64,000 bases of DNA from NCBI GenBank assembly GCA_003246895.1, contig QKCL01000026.1:1-64000 (forward strand), written 5' to 3'. This document shows, in pieces, positions 8,786-16,500 of this stretch. Under the pieces are notes generated by a model. That model saw nothing but the letters and a program-made list of their open reading frames with translations, had not been told where the DNA came from and ran no database searches. Within the stretch, counting starts at the first letter, position 1. Every line of letters starts with the position of its first letter. This DNA is from Spirochaetota bacterium (GTDB taxonomy: Bacteria > Spirochaetota > UBA4802 > UBA5550). Both the position numbers and the translations under genes were made by a program.

Positions 8786-9307
8786 ATGTACAGGAAAATT
8801 TATTTTTTTATCTTTGCTGTCCTGACCGGATGCACAGGTATTCAGGTAAATGTTGATTTCAATCCGGGAGTGATTGGAAAATTTAATCATAAAGAGTACA
8901 GCAGGATTATCATAGCCAAAGAGAATTCAGTAAGCGGACCGGATTCAGTTCTTCTGCAAAGCACAGAAAAATACCTCAGAAACGAACTCTTTAAATGCAC
9001 AATATATAATGACAACAAAAGGAATCCGGATAAAAAATCCATAACCGATTACGCCAGAAAGACAAGGTCACATGCCATTGTATTGTTGAAGAACAGAGCA
9101 GCAGATAAATCCGGAAATATTGAAGCCCTAGATATAGAAATATTTGATCCTTACGGCCCCGTCCTTGCAGAAGCAATCTACAGGTCAAAAACTCCGCAGA
9201 AACCGGAAGTGGTAATCTACAGAATTTTTAACGACCTTTTCTTTGAGGATCAGTCCCACAGGGAACGGCAGGGAAACGATCACAATATCAATATTCTTAA
9301 TGATTAA
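8786..9307 (+). CDS. Lipoprotein of unknown function
   Basis: A short hydrophobic leader ends in the lipobox LTGC (Cys16), so the product should be a lipid-anchored periplasmic or outer-membrane protein of about 157 mature residues. I recognise no domain. A middle stretch resembles the strand-helix pattern of lipoproteins that contact peptidoglycan factors, but this is weak. It follows modC by 9 bases after a GGGAGG ribosome site, so it is probably the last gene of the mod operon, though nothing ties it to molybdate. Its 3' end overlaps the convergent methyltransferase gene by 4 bases. Confidence 0.7.
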   Translation: MYRKIYFFIFAVLTGCTGIQVNVDFNPGVIGKFNHKEYSRIIIAKENSVSGPDSVLLQSTEKYLRNELFKCTIYNDNKRNPDKKSITDYARKTRSHAIVLLKNRAADKSGNIEALDIEIFDPYGPVLAEAIYRSKTPQKPEVVIYRIFNDLFFEDQSHRERQGNDHNINILND

Positions 9308-10035
9308 AAGTCCATGCTCCTGGGCTTGACGCATTTATAGACAGCTATCATGGAATCGCTGTATTGTGCCTCTTCTATATAAAATCCTGCACGGTACAGC
9401 ATCTCCTCCATTATCCAGTCAAATGTGGAATACTCTTGCTTAATGTGTCTTGCATAATTTGCTGCATTCTCTTCACCCGCGGATTCCTCGGTCCATTTTA
9501 AAAAGCCATCTATTTTCTGTTTGTATTTTTCCATTGGAATTGAAAAGACCACATCCCGAAGATAGAATTTACCTCCAACTTTAAGGCTCACAAAAATATT
9601 CCGAAGTGCAACCATTTTCCAGAAATCCGGGAGATGATGGAGAGCAAGCTGGGATACGACAGCGCACTCCTCCTCCCTGTATGAATGATTAAGAAATCCG
9701 GCATTGGAAAAATTTATATTAATAAGACCGGCCTTTTTAGATCTGTTTTCAACATATTCAAGCATTGACTTTGATACATCCACAGCAGAAACTTCTCTGC
9801 AGATTTCTGCTGCTTTCAGAACCAGCCTGCCGGTACCGCATCCTAAATCGGTCAGAGTGGCTGATCCGTCAAGATTAAGGAAGTCAAGAATATCTTCAAT
9901 TTCTCCTTCAACATCCCTGAATCTGGACATTCTTTCATCATACCCCGCTATTTCTTCAAGATCATTGTAATCTGTACCGACCTGAAGGTTTTCATCATAT
10001 TGCCATTTATAATTTTCCAAAGTTACACCGCCCAT
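9304..10035 (-). CDS. Class I SAM-dependent methyltransferase
   Basis: The 243-residue protein carries the SAM-binding motif LTDLGCGTGRL (61-71), an acidic motif II in VSAVDVSKSMLEYV, and motif IV-like QLALHHLPDFWK, as in the ubiE/BioC-like Methyltransf_11/25 group. The C-terminal part is compatible with a small-molecule substrate, but nothing identifies it. The start is preceded by AAGGGA at a suitable distance. It is transcribed divergently from the thioesterase gene and its structured leader, with about 200 bases between the two starts. Its 3' end overlaps that of the lipoprotein gene on the other strand. Confidence 0.85.
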   Translation of the reverse strand: MGGVTLENYKWQYDENLQVGTDYNDLEEIAGYDERMSRFRDVEGEIEDILDFLNLDGSATLTDLGCGTGRLVLKAAEICREVSAVDVSKSMLEYVENRSKKAGLININFSNAGFLNHSYREEECAVVSQLALHHLPDFWKMVALRNIFVSLKVGGKFYLRDVVFSIPMEKYKQKIDGFLKWTEESAGEENAANYARHIKQEYSTFDWIMEEMLYRAGFYIEEAQYSDSMIAVYKCVKPRSMDF

Positions 10036-10097
10036 ATAAATTCCCTTAGAAGTGAATATTAAAGGTAGAATTAATTAATTAAATTCAATTATTTTTT

Positions 10098-10126
10098 TTG
10101 ACGGTGTTAAAATTTATATGTATTAT
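10098..10126 (+). promoter_or_regulatory. Sigma-70 promoter of the thioesterase gene
   Basis: TTGACG (10098-10103) and TATTAT (10121-10126) are separated by exactly 17 bases. The predicted transcription start, about 7 bases downstream (near 10133), coincides with the first base of the hairpin array that begins at 10134. This makes it one of the best promoters in the window. Confidence 0.6.
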
Positions 10127-10133
10127 TTAATAT

Positions 10134-10200
10134 GTAAGAGTTGTCTAATCAACCTTACACCTGAGAGGTTCAGGGAGGAGAGCATCACCTGAAAAGATGC
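10134..10200 (+). ncRNA. Three-hairpin structured 5' leader (candidate riboswitch or RNA thermometer)
   Basis: Three hairpins follow one another in the leader of the thioesterase gene. Hairpin 1 (10134-10158) pairs GTAAG plus GTTG with CAAC plus CTTAC around a bulged A and the loop TCTAAT. Hairpin 2 (10160-10174) pairs CCTGA with TCAGG around loop GAGGT. Hairpin 3 (10182-10200) pairs GCATC with GATGC around loop ACCTGAAAA. AGGT in loop 2 is complementary to ACCT in loop 3, so a kissing interaction is possible. CACCTGA occurs twice. The strong ribosome site AAGGAGG is at 10226-10232. It matches no riboswitch consensus I can recall (glycine, SAM, TPP, fluoride and purine were considered). Confidence 0.5.
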
Positions 10201-10237
10201 GCTGGTATCATTCATTATAAGGTAAAAGGAGGTTCAT

Positions 10238-10660
10238 ATGAATTTTGATCAAATTAAAGCTGGAATGGAAAAATCGATTCAAAAAGAAATCACAAAAGAG
10301 GATACAGCTCTTAACTTTGGCAGTGGAGCCCTGGAAACTCTGCTTGCATCTCCTACTCTTGCAGCACTGATGATTGAAGCTGCTGTTGGTGCAGTTGATC
10401 CTGAGCTACCGGACGGCTATATTACAGTGGGTCAATTTCTGGAGATAACACACGTTAACCCCACAATTGAAGGGATGACTGTTACTGTTGATGCAAAAAT
10501 TATTGAAGTGGATGGAACAAAGGTTACTTTTGAAATAAATGCCTTCGACGAACTGGGACTTATAGGCTCAGGAAGACATATCAGATACATAGTACAGCAT
10601 GAAACTCTGCTTAAAAAAGCAAAGGAAAGATGCAAAGCAGTTGATAATCAGGACAGGTAA
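10238..10660 (+). CDS. FlK-like hotdog-fold thioesterase
   Basis: The 140-residue single hotdog domain resembles the fluoroacetyl-CoA thioesterase-like family: an ALETLLASPTLAALMIEAAV helix, then VGQFLEITHVNPT, then VDAKIIEVDGTKVTFEI and GSGRHIRYIV. Aligned from memory with FlK, Ser38 takes the place of the catalytic Thr and His72 the place of the catalytic His, but the FlK Glu position seems to hold Ile46, with Glu47 next to it. A CoA- or acyl-thioester hydrolase role is therefore likely, while fluoroacetyl-CoA specificity is not supported. It is transcribed alone from its own promoter behind the three-hairpin leader, with an excellent AAGGAGG site, and ends before a strong hairpin. Confidence 0.8.
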   Translation: MNFDQIKAGMEKSIQKEITKEDTALNFGSGALETLLASPTLAALMIEAAVGAVDPELPDGYITVGQFLEITHVNPTIEGMTVTVDAKIIEVDGTKVTFEINAFDELGLIGSGRHIRYIVQHETLLKKAKERCKAVDNQDR

Positions 10661-10673
10661 CACCGTGATTTTT

Positions 10674-10698
10674 AAGGCTGCCTCCTTCAGGCAGCCTT
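10674..10698. terminator. Bidirectional terminator-like hairpin
   Basis: A 10-bp perfect stem, AAGGCTGCCT with AGGCAGCCTT, encloses the loop CCTTC. It sits between the thioesterase stop and the convergent cheX-like stop, one base from the latter. No T-run follows on either strand, so termination may need Rho or rely on stem strength. Confidence 0.6.
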
Positions 10699-10699
10699 G

Positions 10700-11149
10700 C
10701 TATCTGTAGTAGAGATCTACATCAAACCCTCCATATGACGATTGAAACGATACATTTACATTTTCGTATAATGTTTTTATCTGAATCGGATCATCATTAA
10801 ATTCGGGTGGTGCAAGAATTATATCATGTTCTGCATATTGCATGAGATTCGCAAAAGTTCCTGTTATTAGATTGGCAAGCTCTCCTGCAACCTCAGCATG
10901 AAAAGAATTTGTCAGTCTCTTTCTTGACTCACTTACAAAACATTTTGAAATTTTATTCAGTGTATTTTGAGGTAAATTTATTACTATCTCACCTTCAAGA
11001 GAACCGCTTATCTCTACCGCTACCTGCGGATCGCTATCAGCACACTGTGTTTCAAAAACTTCTGTTATCTCATTGTCTTTCAAAAAATTCTTAAAAATAT
11101 GGCTAACCGATTTAACCAGAACTTTAGAATATGTGTTATAATTACTCAT
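10700..11149 (-). CDS. cheX: CheX-like chemotaxis phosphatase domain protein
   Basis: The 149-residue protein matches CheX, which dephosphorylates CheY~P. The hallmark catalytic helix is seen as EVAGELANLITG (about 85-96), containing the Glu-x2-Asn pair. Flanking strands include VAVEISGSLEGEIVINLP and DIILAPPEF. It stands alone, with no cheA/cheY neighbours, so it may act on an unlinked CheY or on a receiver such as that at 45163-45522. A GGGG-type ribosome site precedes the ATG. Stand-alone CheX-like proteins occur widely in spirochaetes and deltaproteobacteria. The symbol reflects domain identity rather than proven chemotaxis function. Confidence 0.8.
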   Translation of the reverse strand: MSNYNTYSKVLVKSVSHIFKNFLKDNEITEVFETQCADSDPQVAVEISGSLEGEIVINLPQNTLNKISKCFVSESRKRLTNSFHAEVAGELANLITGTFANLMQYAEHDIILAPPEFNDDPIQIKTLYENVNVSFQSSYGGFDVDLYYR

Positions 11150-11220
11150 AAAAACCCCGGTTTATTTTGATTATGTCAGATTAAACCATTGCTGAGTCAG
11201 GGGTCAAATATAATTTACAC

Positions 11221-11685
11221 TTAATCTTTTTTGAAAAATCTGAAATATTCAGCCCCCTTCATTACTCCCGAATAATTAACCCCCATGAGTATAATCAAAT
11301 AAATACTGAAGAGCCCGCCGAGAACAAGACTCATGGGTATAATAATATCCGCTCCAAAATTCTGTTTCAGCCAGATATATGAATTACTATAGTTAACCAT
11401 GAAAATACTGACGAAAATTACTGTTCCAACAAAAACCCACTTAATACCTGAAATTCTAGCCGGAAACTCATCCGGATCAGGCCTGATCTCCGCCATTATT
11501 GAATCCACAAGAGAACACCTCATGTTATAAACATTTTCTTTTTGAAACCTACCAAGCTCTTTCATAATTTTTGCTGCCTCATGCCTGCATCTGCCGCAGA
11601 ACAAAAAGTGTACCTTCATCTTCAGAGGAAGAACTTTATAATTATCCAGCTCCAGGAACTCATTCATTATTTTTTTACATTTCAT
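11221..11685 (-). CDS. Anti-sigma factor with ZAS-type zinc site and two membrane segments
   Basis: The N-terminal cytoplasmic part carries H26-x3-C30-x2-C33 (HFLFCGRCRHE), the zinc-binding anti-sigma (ZAS/zf-HC2) arrangement. It is followed by two hydrophobic segments (about 80-100 and 113-136), so the protein is anchored in the inner membrane. Its gene starts inside the end of the ECF sigma gene (11-base overlap), the usual sigma/anti-sigma coupling. It would hold the sigma factor until an envelope or redox signal releases it. There is almost no periplasmic sensor domain, so the stimulus may be thiol oxidation at the zinc site or a membrane change. Homology is judged from motif and context only. 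Confidence 0.7.
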   Translation of the reverse strand: MKCKKIMNEFLELDNYKVLPLKMKVHFLFCGRCRHEAAKIMKELGRFQKENVYNMRCSLVDSIMAEIRPDPDEFPARISGIKWVFVGTVIFVSIFMVNYSNSYIWLKQNFGADIIIPMSLVLGGLFSIYLIILMGVNYSGVMKGAEYFRFFKKD

Positions 11686-12247
11686 CTTCCACCTCCGCAG
11701 CAGTACCTCTTAAAGTTTGCCTTAACATTTTCTTCGCCCTCAAAACATCCGACTTTATGGTGTTCACAGGGTAACCGGTTATTTCACTTATCTCCCTGTA
11801 CTTCAGACCCATGAAGAAGTAAAAATCCAGGCAGATTCTGTATCTCTCAGGCAGTTCATCGATGGCCCTGATCAGGGCTTCCTTAAGAGCATTCTCATTA
11901 TATATTTTTCCAGGCTCACTGCTCAAATCTCCGGAGTATAACTCGTTATACTCCGGGTCAGTTCCTGAATTCGTTACTTTGCCCTTCATATTAAGGCCAT
12001 GGTTATAGGCTATCCTGTATAACCAGAATCTGAAAGGAGCTTTTTCCTTATACTTTCCAATATTTTTGAAAAGCTTCAGGAATACCTCCTGTGTAAAATC
12101 AAGAGAGTCATCCCTGTTGTAAAAAAAACGCATCCCCATGCTGAATATTTTATTCTCATACCTTTCAACTATGATTCTAAAATATTCAACACTGCCTTTC
12201 TGTATTTCACGAATTATATATTCATCTGTTAATATATCAAAGTTCAT
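11675..12247 (-). CDS. ECF-family RNA polymerase sigma factor
   Basis: The 190-residue protein has region 2 (DFTQEVFLKLFKNIGKY, promoter melting and -10 recognition) and region 4 (LPERYRICLDFYFFMGLKY followed by the helix-turn-helix ISEITGYPVNTIKSDVLRA), with no region 1 or 3, as expected for group IV sigma factors. It directs polymerase to a stress regulon. Its start overlaps the preceding membrane-protein gene by 4 bases, and its end overlaps the anti-sigma gene by 11, so the three genes form one minus-strand operon. Confidence 0.95.
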   Translation of the reverse strand: MNFDILTDEYIIREIQKGSVEYFRIIVERYENKIFSMGMRFFYNRDDSLDFTQEVFLKLFKNIGKYKEKAPFRFWLYRIAYNHGLNMKGKVTNSGTDPEYNELYSGDLSSEPGKIYNENALKEALIRAIDELPERYRICLDFYFFMGLKYREISEITGYPVNTIKSDVLRAKKMLRQTLRGTAAEVEDEM

Positions 12248-12585
12248 TTCACCGATTTTGTAAGAAACCGAATAATCACGAAAAGAAGCATACTAAGCCC
12301 GATTGATGCCGGAATCAATCCGCTAAGTGCCCCATAACTGAAACCGTCTTTAACAATAAAAAATACCATTAAGGCTATGCCCAGAGTAAACAGTAGAAGA
12401 CCTGTCATCAGTGAAAAAGTATCAAGATCAATTCTCTTCTTCTCATAGATATTGTTTTGTATCATGTATGTCTTTAGTTTATAGTCCCACATGAGATAGA
12501 AAAAAATTATTATACACCCCATTACTATCCCGACAATTGGTATTATGCTTACAATGATTTGCGCTGCTGTAGAAGGCATGGACAT
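12244..12585 (-). CDS. Small membrane protein upstream of the ECF sigma gene
   Basis: The 113-residue protein has three to four predicted membrane helices (about 8-30, 55-75, 90-108) and no known motif. I place the start at 12585 (MSMPSTAAQ) because AAGGAG lies 7 bases before it; an ATG 12 codons upstream has no ribosome site. It is the first gene of the sigma/anti-sigma operon and overlaps the sigma gene by 4 bases. Small membrane proteins beside ECF operons are common in spirochaetes and Bacteroidota and may sense the envelope signal, but this is inference. Confidence 0.65.
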   Translation of the reverse strand: MSMPSTAAQIIVSIIPIVGIVMGCIIIFFYLMWDYKLKTYMIQNNIYEKKRIDLDTFSLMTGLLLFTLGIALMVFFIVKDGFSYGALSGLIPASIGLSMLLFVIIRFLTKSVK

Positions 12586-12640
12586 AAAAAACTCCTTAAT
12601 CAAATTGGGTTGATAATACAATTAAAACAACTTTCCGGGA

Positions 12641-12701
12641 GAAAAGTTGCAAAAAAATGCAACCTTTTCATCTTTGCGCTGTTTTACTATAAAAAATAGT
12701 A
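12641..12701. promoter_or_regulatory. Two inverted repeats in the ECF operon/hlyIII divergent region
   Basis: GAAAAGTTGCA (12641-12651) faces TGCAACCTTTTC (12658-12669), a near-perfect palindrome with one extra base in one arm. TACTAT (12685-12690) faces ATAGTA (12696-12701) just before the hlyIII ribosome site. Both lie in the 125-base region between divergent starts and could be protein-binding sites or small hairpins. Confidence 0.4.
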
Positions 12702-12709
12702 TAAGGATC

Positions 12710-13354
12710 ATGAAAATGACAACTCTAAAAAGGGAAAAAATTTCAGCATACAGCCACGGACTAATGATTCCTTTTCTCCTTGCAGGTACAATCATTCTTG
12801 CCTATATGTCAAGAGACAATACATATACTCAGTTGGCTTCTCTTGTTTATGGTCTTTCAGCCATGTTTCTCTTCACTGCAAGTTTTCTGTACCACGTTAA
12901 AAAAAAATCAGAAAACGAAACTTCAGTCTGGAGGAAACTGGATCATATTGCCATATTTACACTCATAGCCGGAACATACACCCCAATATGCACCCTCTAT
13001 CTTGAGGGGTGGATGAAGACTGCAATTCTGACATCCCAGTGGATACTTGTTCTTTCCGGAATTGCCTTTACTCTTGTTTTTTTGAAAGCACCCAGAATAA
13101 TAGGAACATCAATTTACCTGCTAATGGGGTGGATTGTGGCAATACCGATCAATGTGCTTTATAAAAAAATGCCGGAAAGTGTATTCAGCCTCATGGTTAT
13201 TGGCGGAATATTTTATACGGTTGGAGCACTTATTTACGCACTTAAAAAACCAAATTTCTTTAACCGGCGATTCGGTTTTCATGAAATTTTTCATTTTTTT
13301 ATTATCGGAGGAGCAGCCTCACAATACTTCATGCTTTACAGGGCCATAAATTAG
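12710..13354 (+). CDS. Haemolysin III / adiponectin-receptor family membrane protein
   Basis: The 214-residue protein has seven predicted membrane helices and the family's conserved metal-ligand motifs: SFLYH (His in helix 2), DHIAIFTLIAGTYTP (Asp-His in helix 3) and FHEIFHFFII near the C-terminus, with the paired histidines. These residues bind zinc in the related ceramidase-fold receptors; the bacterial members have poorly known substrates, possibly lipid amide hydrolysis. The start at 12710 is supported by AAGGA; an ATG 21 codons upstream is unlikely because it reads through the divergent promoter region. The stop codon is embedded in a terminator hairpin. Confidence 0.88.
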   Translation: MKMTTLKREKISAYSHGLMIPFLLAGTIILAYMSRDNTYTQLASLVYGLSAMFLFTASFLYHVKKKSENETSVWRKLDHIAIFTLIAGTYTPICTLYLEGWMKTAILTSQWILVLSGIAFTLVFLKAPRIIGTSIYLLMGWIVAIPINVLYKKMPESVFSLMVIGGIFYTVGALIYALKKPNFFNRRFGFHEIFHFFIIGGAASQYFMLYRAIN

Positions 13355-13365
13355 GCCCTGTTTTT
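13339..13365 (+). terminator. Rho-independent terminator overlapping the hlyIII stop
   Basis: A 7-bp stem, CAGGGCC with GGCCCTG, encloses the loop ATAAATTA and is followed directly by TTTTT. The last codons and stop of the gene lie inside the hairpin. Confidence 0.8.
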
Positions 13366-13507
13366 ATTCTGTAACCTGCCGCTTATTCAATACTCTTATT
13401 CCTCCCCAAATAATAAAATTAATGACTCTAAAATACTTGACATGAGCCATTTTTTTTTGGGTGATCATAATGGATAGATATTTTACTTAACAAAACGGAT
13501 ACCTTCG

Positions 13508-16500
13508 ATGAAAAAAAGCTTTGAATTTAGAGAAATTCCATACAACTACACCTCATTTTCTGACAAAGAAATTATTCTAAAATATTTCGATATTGAAACA
13601 TGGGAACATCTGAACAGATTACGAAATCAGCGTATAACCGGAAGAAGTGCAAAACTTATTTTTGAAATCATTGGTGATATATTCGTAATTGACCGAAACC
13701 CCTATATATTCAATGACTTTCTTGAAAATAAAAAGAAACAGGGACGTTTAAAAAAACTTCACAAGGTACGATTTAATTCAATCCTCCAAAAAGCTGAAGA
13801 TGACAAGCAGATAGTAGCTCTTGTTGAAAAATTTAAAAAAGCTGATCACGACTTTTTTAAAAAATTCTCTAGGGAGAAAAGAAAAAGGGCAAAAATATTT
13901 CATGTCCTCAGCCAGTTTATTGCTAAAGAGCGCATCTGCTTCTCCGCATATGAAAAGGTTGCTCATGTAACTGATGCAACAGACTGGCGTGTTGAATTTC
14001 CTGAAGTTGTTGTATACCCGGAAAGTATTGATGAAATAAAAAAACTAATCCACGCAGCCAAAAACCTGAAACTCAAAATAATTCCAAGAGGCGGCGGTAC
14101 GGGACTTACAGGAGGAGCAGTCCCTGTTTTCCCCAATACCATGGTTATCAATACTGAAAAACTCAGAAATATCAGCGAAATTATGTCAGTTGATATTGAC
14201 GGCAAACAAATTCCAATAGTTGAAACAGAATCAGGTGTTATCACTGAATCAGTCACAAAATACTGCAGAAGCAAAGGTTACATTTTTGCAACGGATCCCA
14301 CATCGGCGTGGGCATCAACGATTGGAGGCAATATTTCAGAAAATGCCGGCGGAAACAAATGTGTAATGTGGGGAACAACAATAGACAATCTGTACTCTTT
14401 TCAGATTGTTAATTCAAAATCAGAACTAATTGAAGTAAGAAGAAATAATCACCCGTACAGAAAAATTGAGGAAGACGATACAGTTATTTTTGACATATTT
14501 CTTATTTCGAAGAAAAAACATGAAAAGCTTCTCAACACCATTACCCTCTCTGGACTTGACATAAGAAAGAAGGGAGTGGGAAAAGATATTACAAACAAAG
14601 CATTAAGAGGAGTCCCCGGAATTCAGAAAGAAGGCGGAGACGGGATTATCGTATCTGCAAAATTTGTTCTTTATAAGCCATTTAAAATCAAACAGACAAT
14701 ATGTCTTGAATTCTTCGGTACAAACCTTATTAATGCATCAAAGGCTATTGTAAAAATAAAAGAAGCCTTTATTAACAAAAACAAAAAAGATGCATATTTG
14801 ACTGCACTTGAGCATTTCGATGAAAAATATGTTCAGGCAATAAATTACAGAAATAAATCTGACCGCAGCGAATACCCAAAAGCTGTTATTCTGATAGATG
14901 TTGAAAGTAATTCTCAAAAACATATTGAAGCTGCTTCAAAAAAAATACTGCAGATTGTTAAGCCTTTCAATACGGAAGGGTTCATTGCTGACTCCGAAGA
15001 AAAACGCGAACAGTTCTGGAAAGACCGGAAAAACCTTGGAGCCATTGCAAGACATACTAATGCATTCAAGCTCAATGAAGATATTGTAATACCTGTGGAA
15101 TCATTGCCGGATTTTGCAGATTATATTGATAAACTTAACCTGGAGAAGGAAATTGAAAACAACTGCTATATCATAGACGGCATTGTTGACTATTTCAATA
15201 ACTGTGATACAAACGGCTATAATCAGTTTTTCTCTTCAAAAGTTAAATCCTTTTCAGCATCCATTGAAGCAATAAAGGCAGACCTTATTTCCTATCTTGC
15301 CAACATGGACAGGAAAGCCAAAGATGTTGCAGGAATGAAGGTACGCAGCAGCAGCAAAACTGTATTTGAACTCTTAAGAGACGGCCAATTAGCCTATTCA
15401 ATAGATGAAAGCATTCTTTCCAAATTCTGTAAAAATTTTCACGGCTATGATGAAGTCATAAAAGAAGTAAATGAAATTATCGAAGAGAGAAAAACAAAAA
15501 AACTTATCATTGCTACACACATGCATGCAGGAGATGGAAATATTCATGTAAATATACCGGTTCATTCCAATGACTACCGCATGATGCAGGAAGCAGATGA
15601 AACTGCCGGCAGAATTATGCAGGAGACAACAGATACATTTAATGGGGTAATCTCCGGCGAACATGGGATAGGTCTGACAAAACTTAAATTCATTGATGAA
15701 AAAATTCTTGATGAATATTCCGAATACAAACGCCTTGCAGACCCGGACAATTTATTTAATCCGGGGAAACTGACAAAAGACTTCCCGCACAGCAAGATTT
15801 ATACTCCTTCATTGAACCTGCTGGAACTAGAGGCATTCATTCTGGAAGTTTCAGACATGAAAAATGTTACTAAATCCATTGCCTCATGCGTAAGGTGCGG
15901 ACGATGCAAGGAGGTCTGTAATACACATCATCCGGACAGTACAATGTTCTACAGTCCAAGAAACAAAATTCTTGCTGTAACTCTGATAACTGAAGCAGTA
16001 TTATATGACGCACAGACAACAAACAATCTGAGTTTCAGAAACTTTAATATGCTCAGGGAAATATCCAACCATTGTACCATGTGTCACAACTGCTATACAC
16101 CATGCCCTGTTGATATTGATTTCGGTGTGGTTTCTCTTGCTATCAGAAAACTGCTATTTGAGAGAAAAAGATCTGAGAAAAAAATGATCACCAATATGAC
16201 TCTCTTCTATCTCAAAAGAAAGGGTTACTATACCAACAAGATGTTCAGAATTGCGCTTTTAAACATTGCTTACTCGATGCAGAGATTCGGTGTACTTGCA
16301 AATAAACCTGTTTCAAACATTACCAAAAAAATATTTCCAAAGATAAACGGCATACTCCAGTCAAAACTTCCTAAAACCGGTAAACCATCTCTAAGAGAGT
16401 ACCTTGGACTTAAGGGAAGCAATACTTTCTTTGCATTCCAGAAACCGGGTGTAAAAATTAAAAAAAGCGTTGTCTACTTCCCAGGTTGCGGATCAGAAAG

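Noticed and set aside
10134-10200. Glycine, SAM-I, TPP, fluoride or purine riboswitch upstream of the thioesterase gene
   Set aside because: Fragments such as GAGAGG or CTGAGAGG look familiar, but the conserved core sequences and junction layouts of these classes are not present. It is kept only as an unassigned structured leader.
10238-10660. Assignment as fluoroacetyl-CoA thioesterase (flK)
   Set aside because: The catalytic Glu position differs and there is no fluoride-linked neighbour, so only the fold family is claimed.
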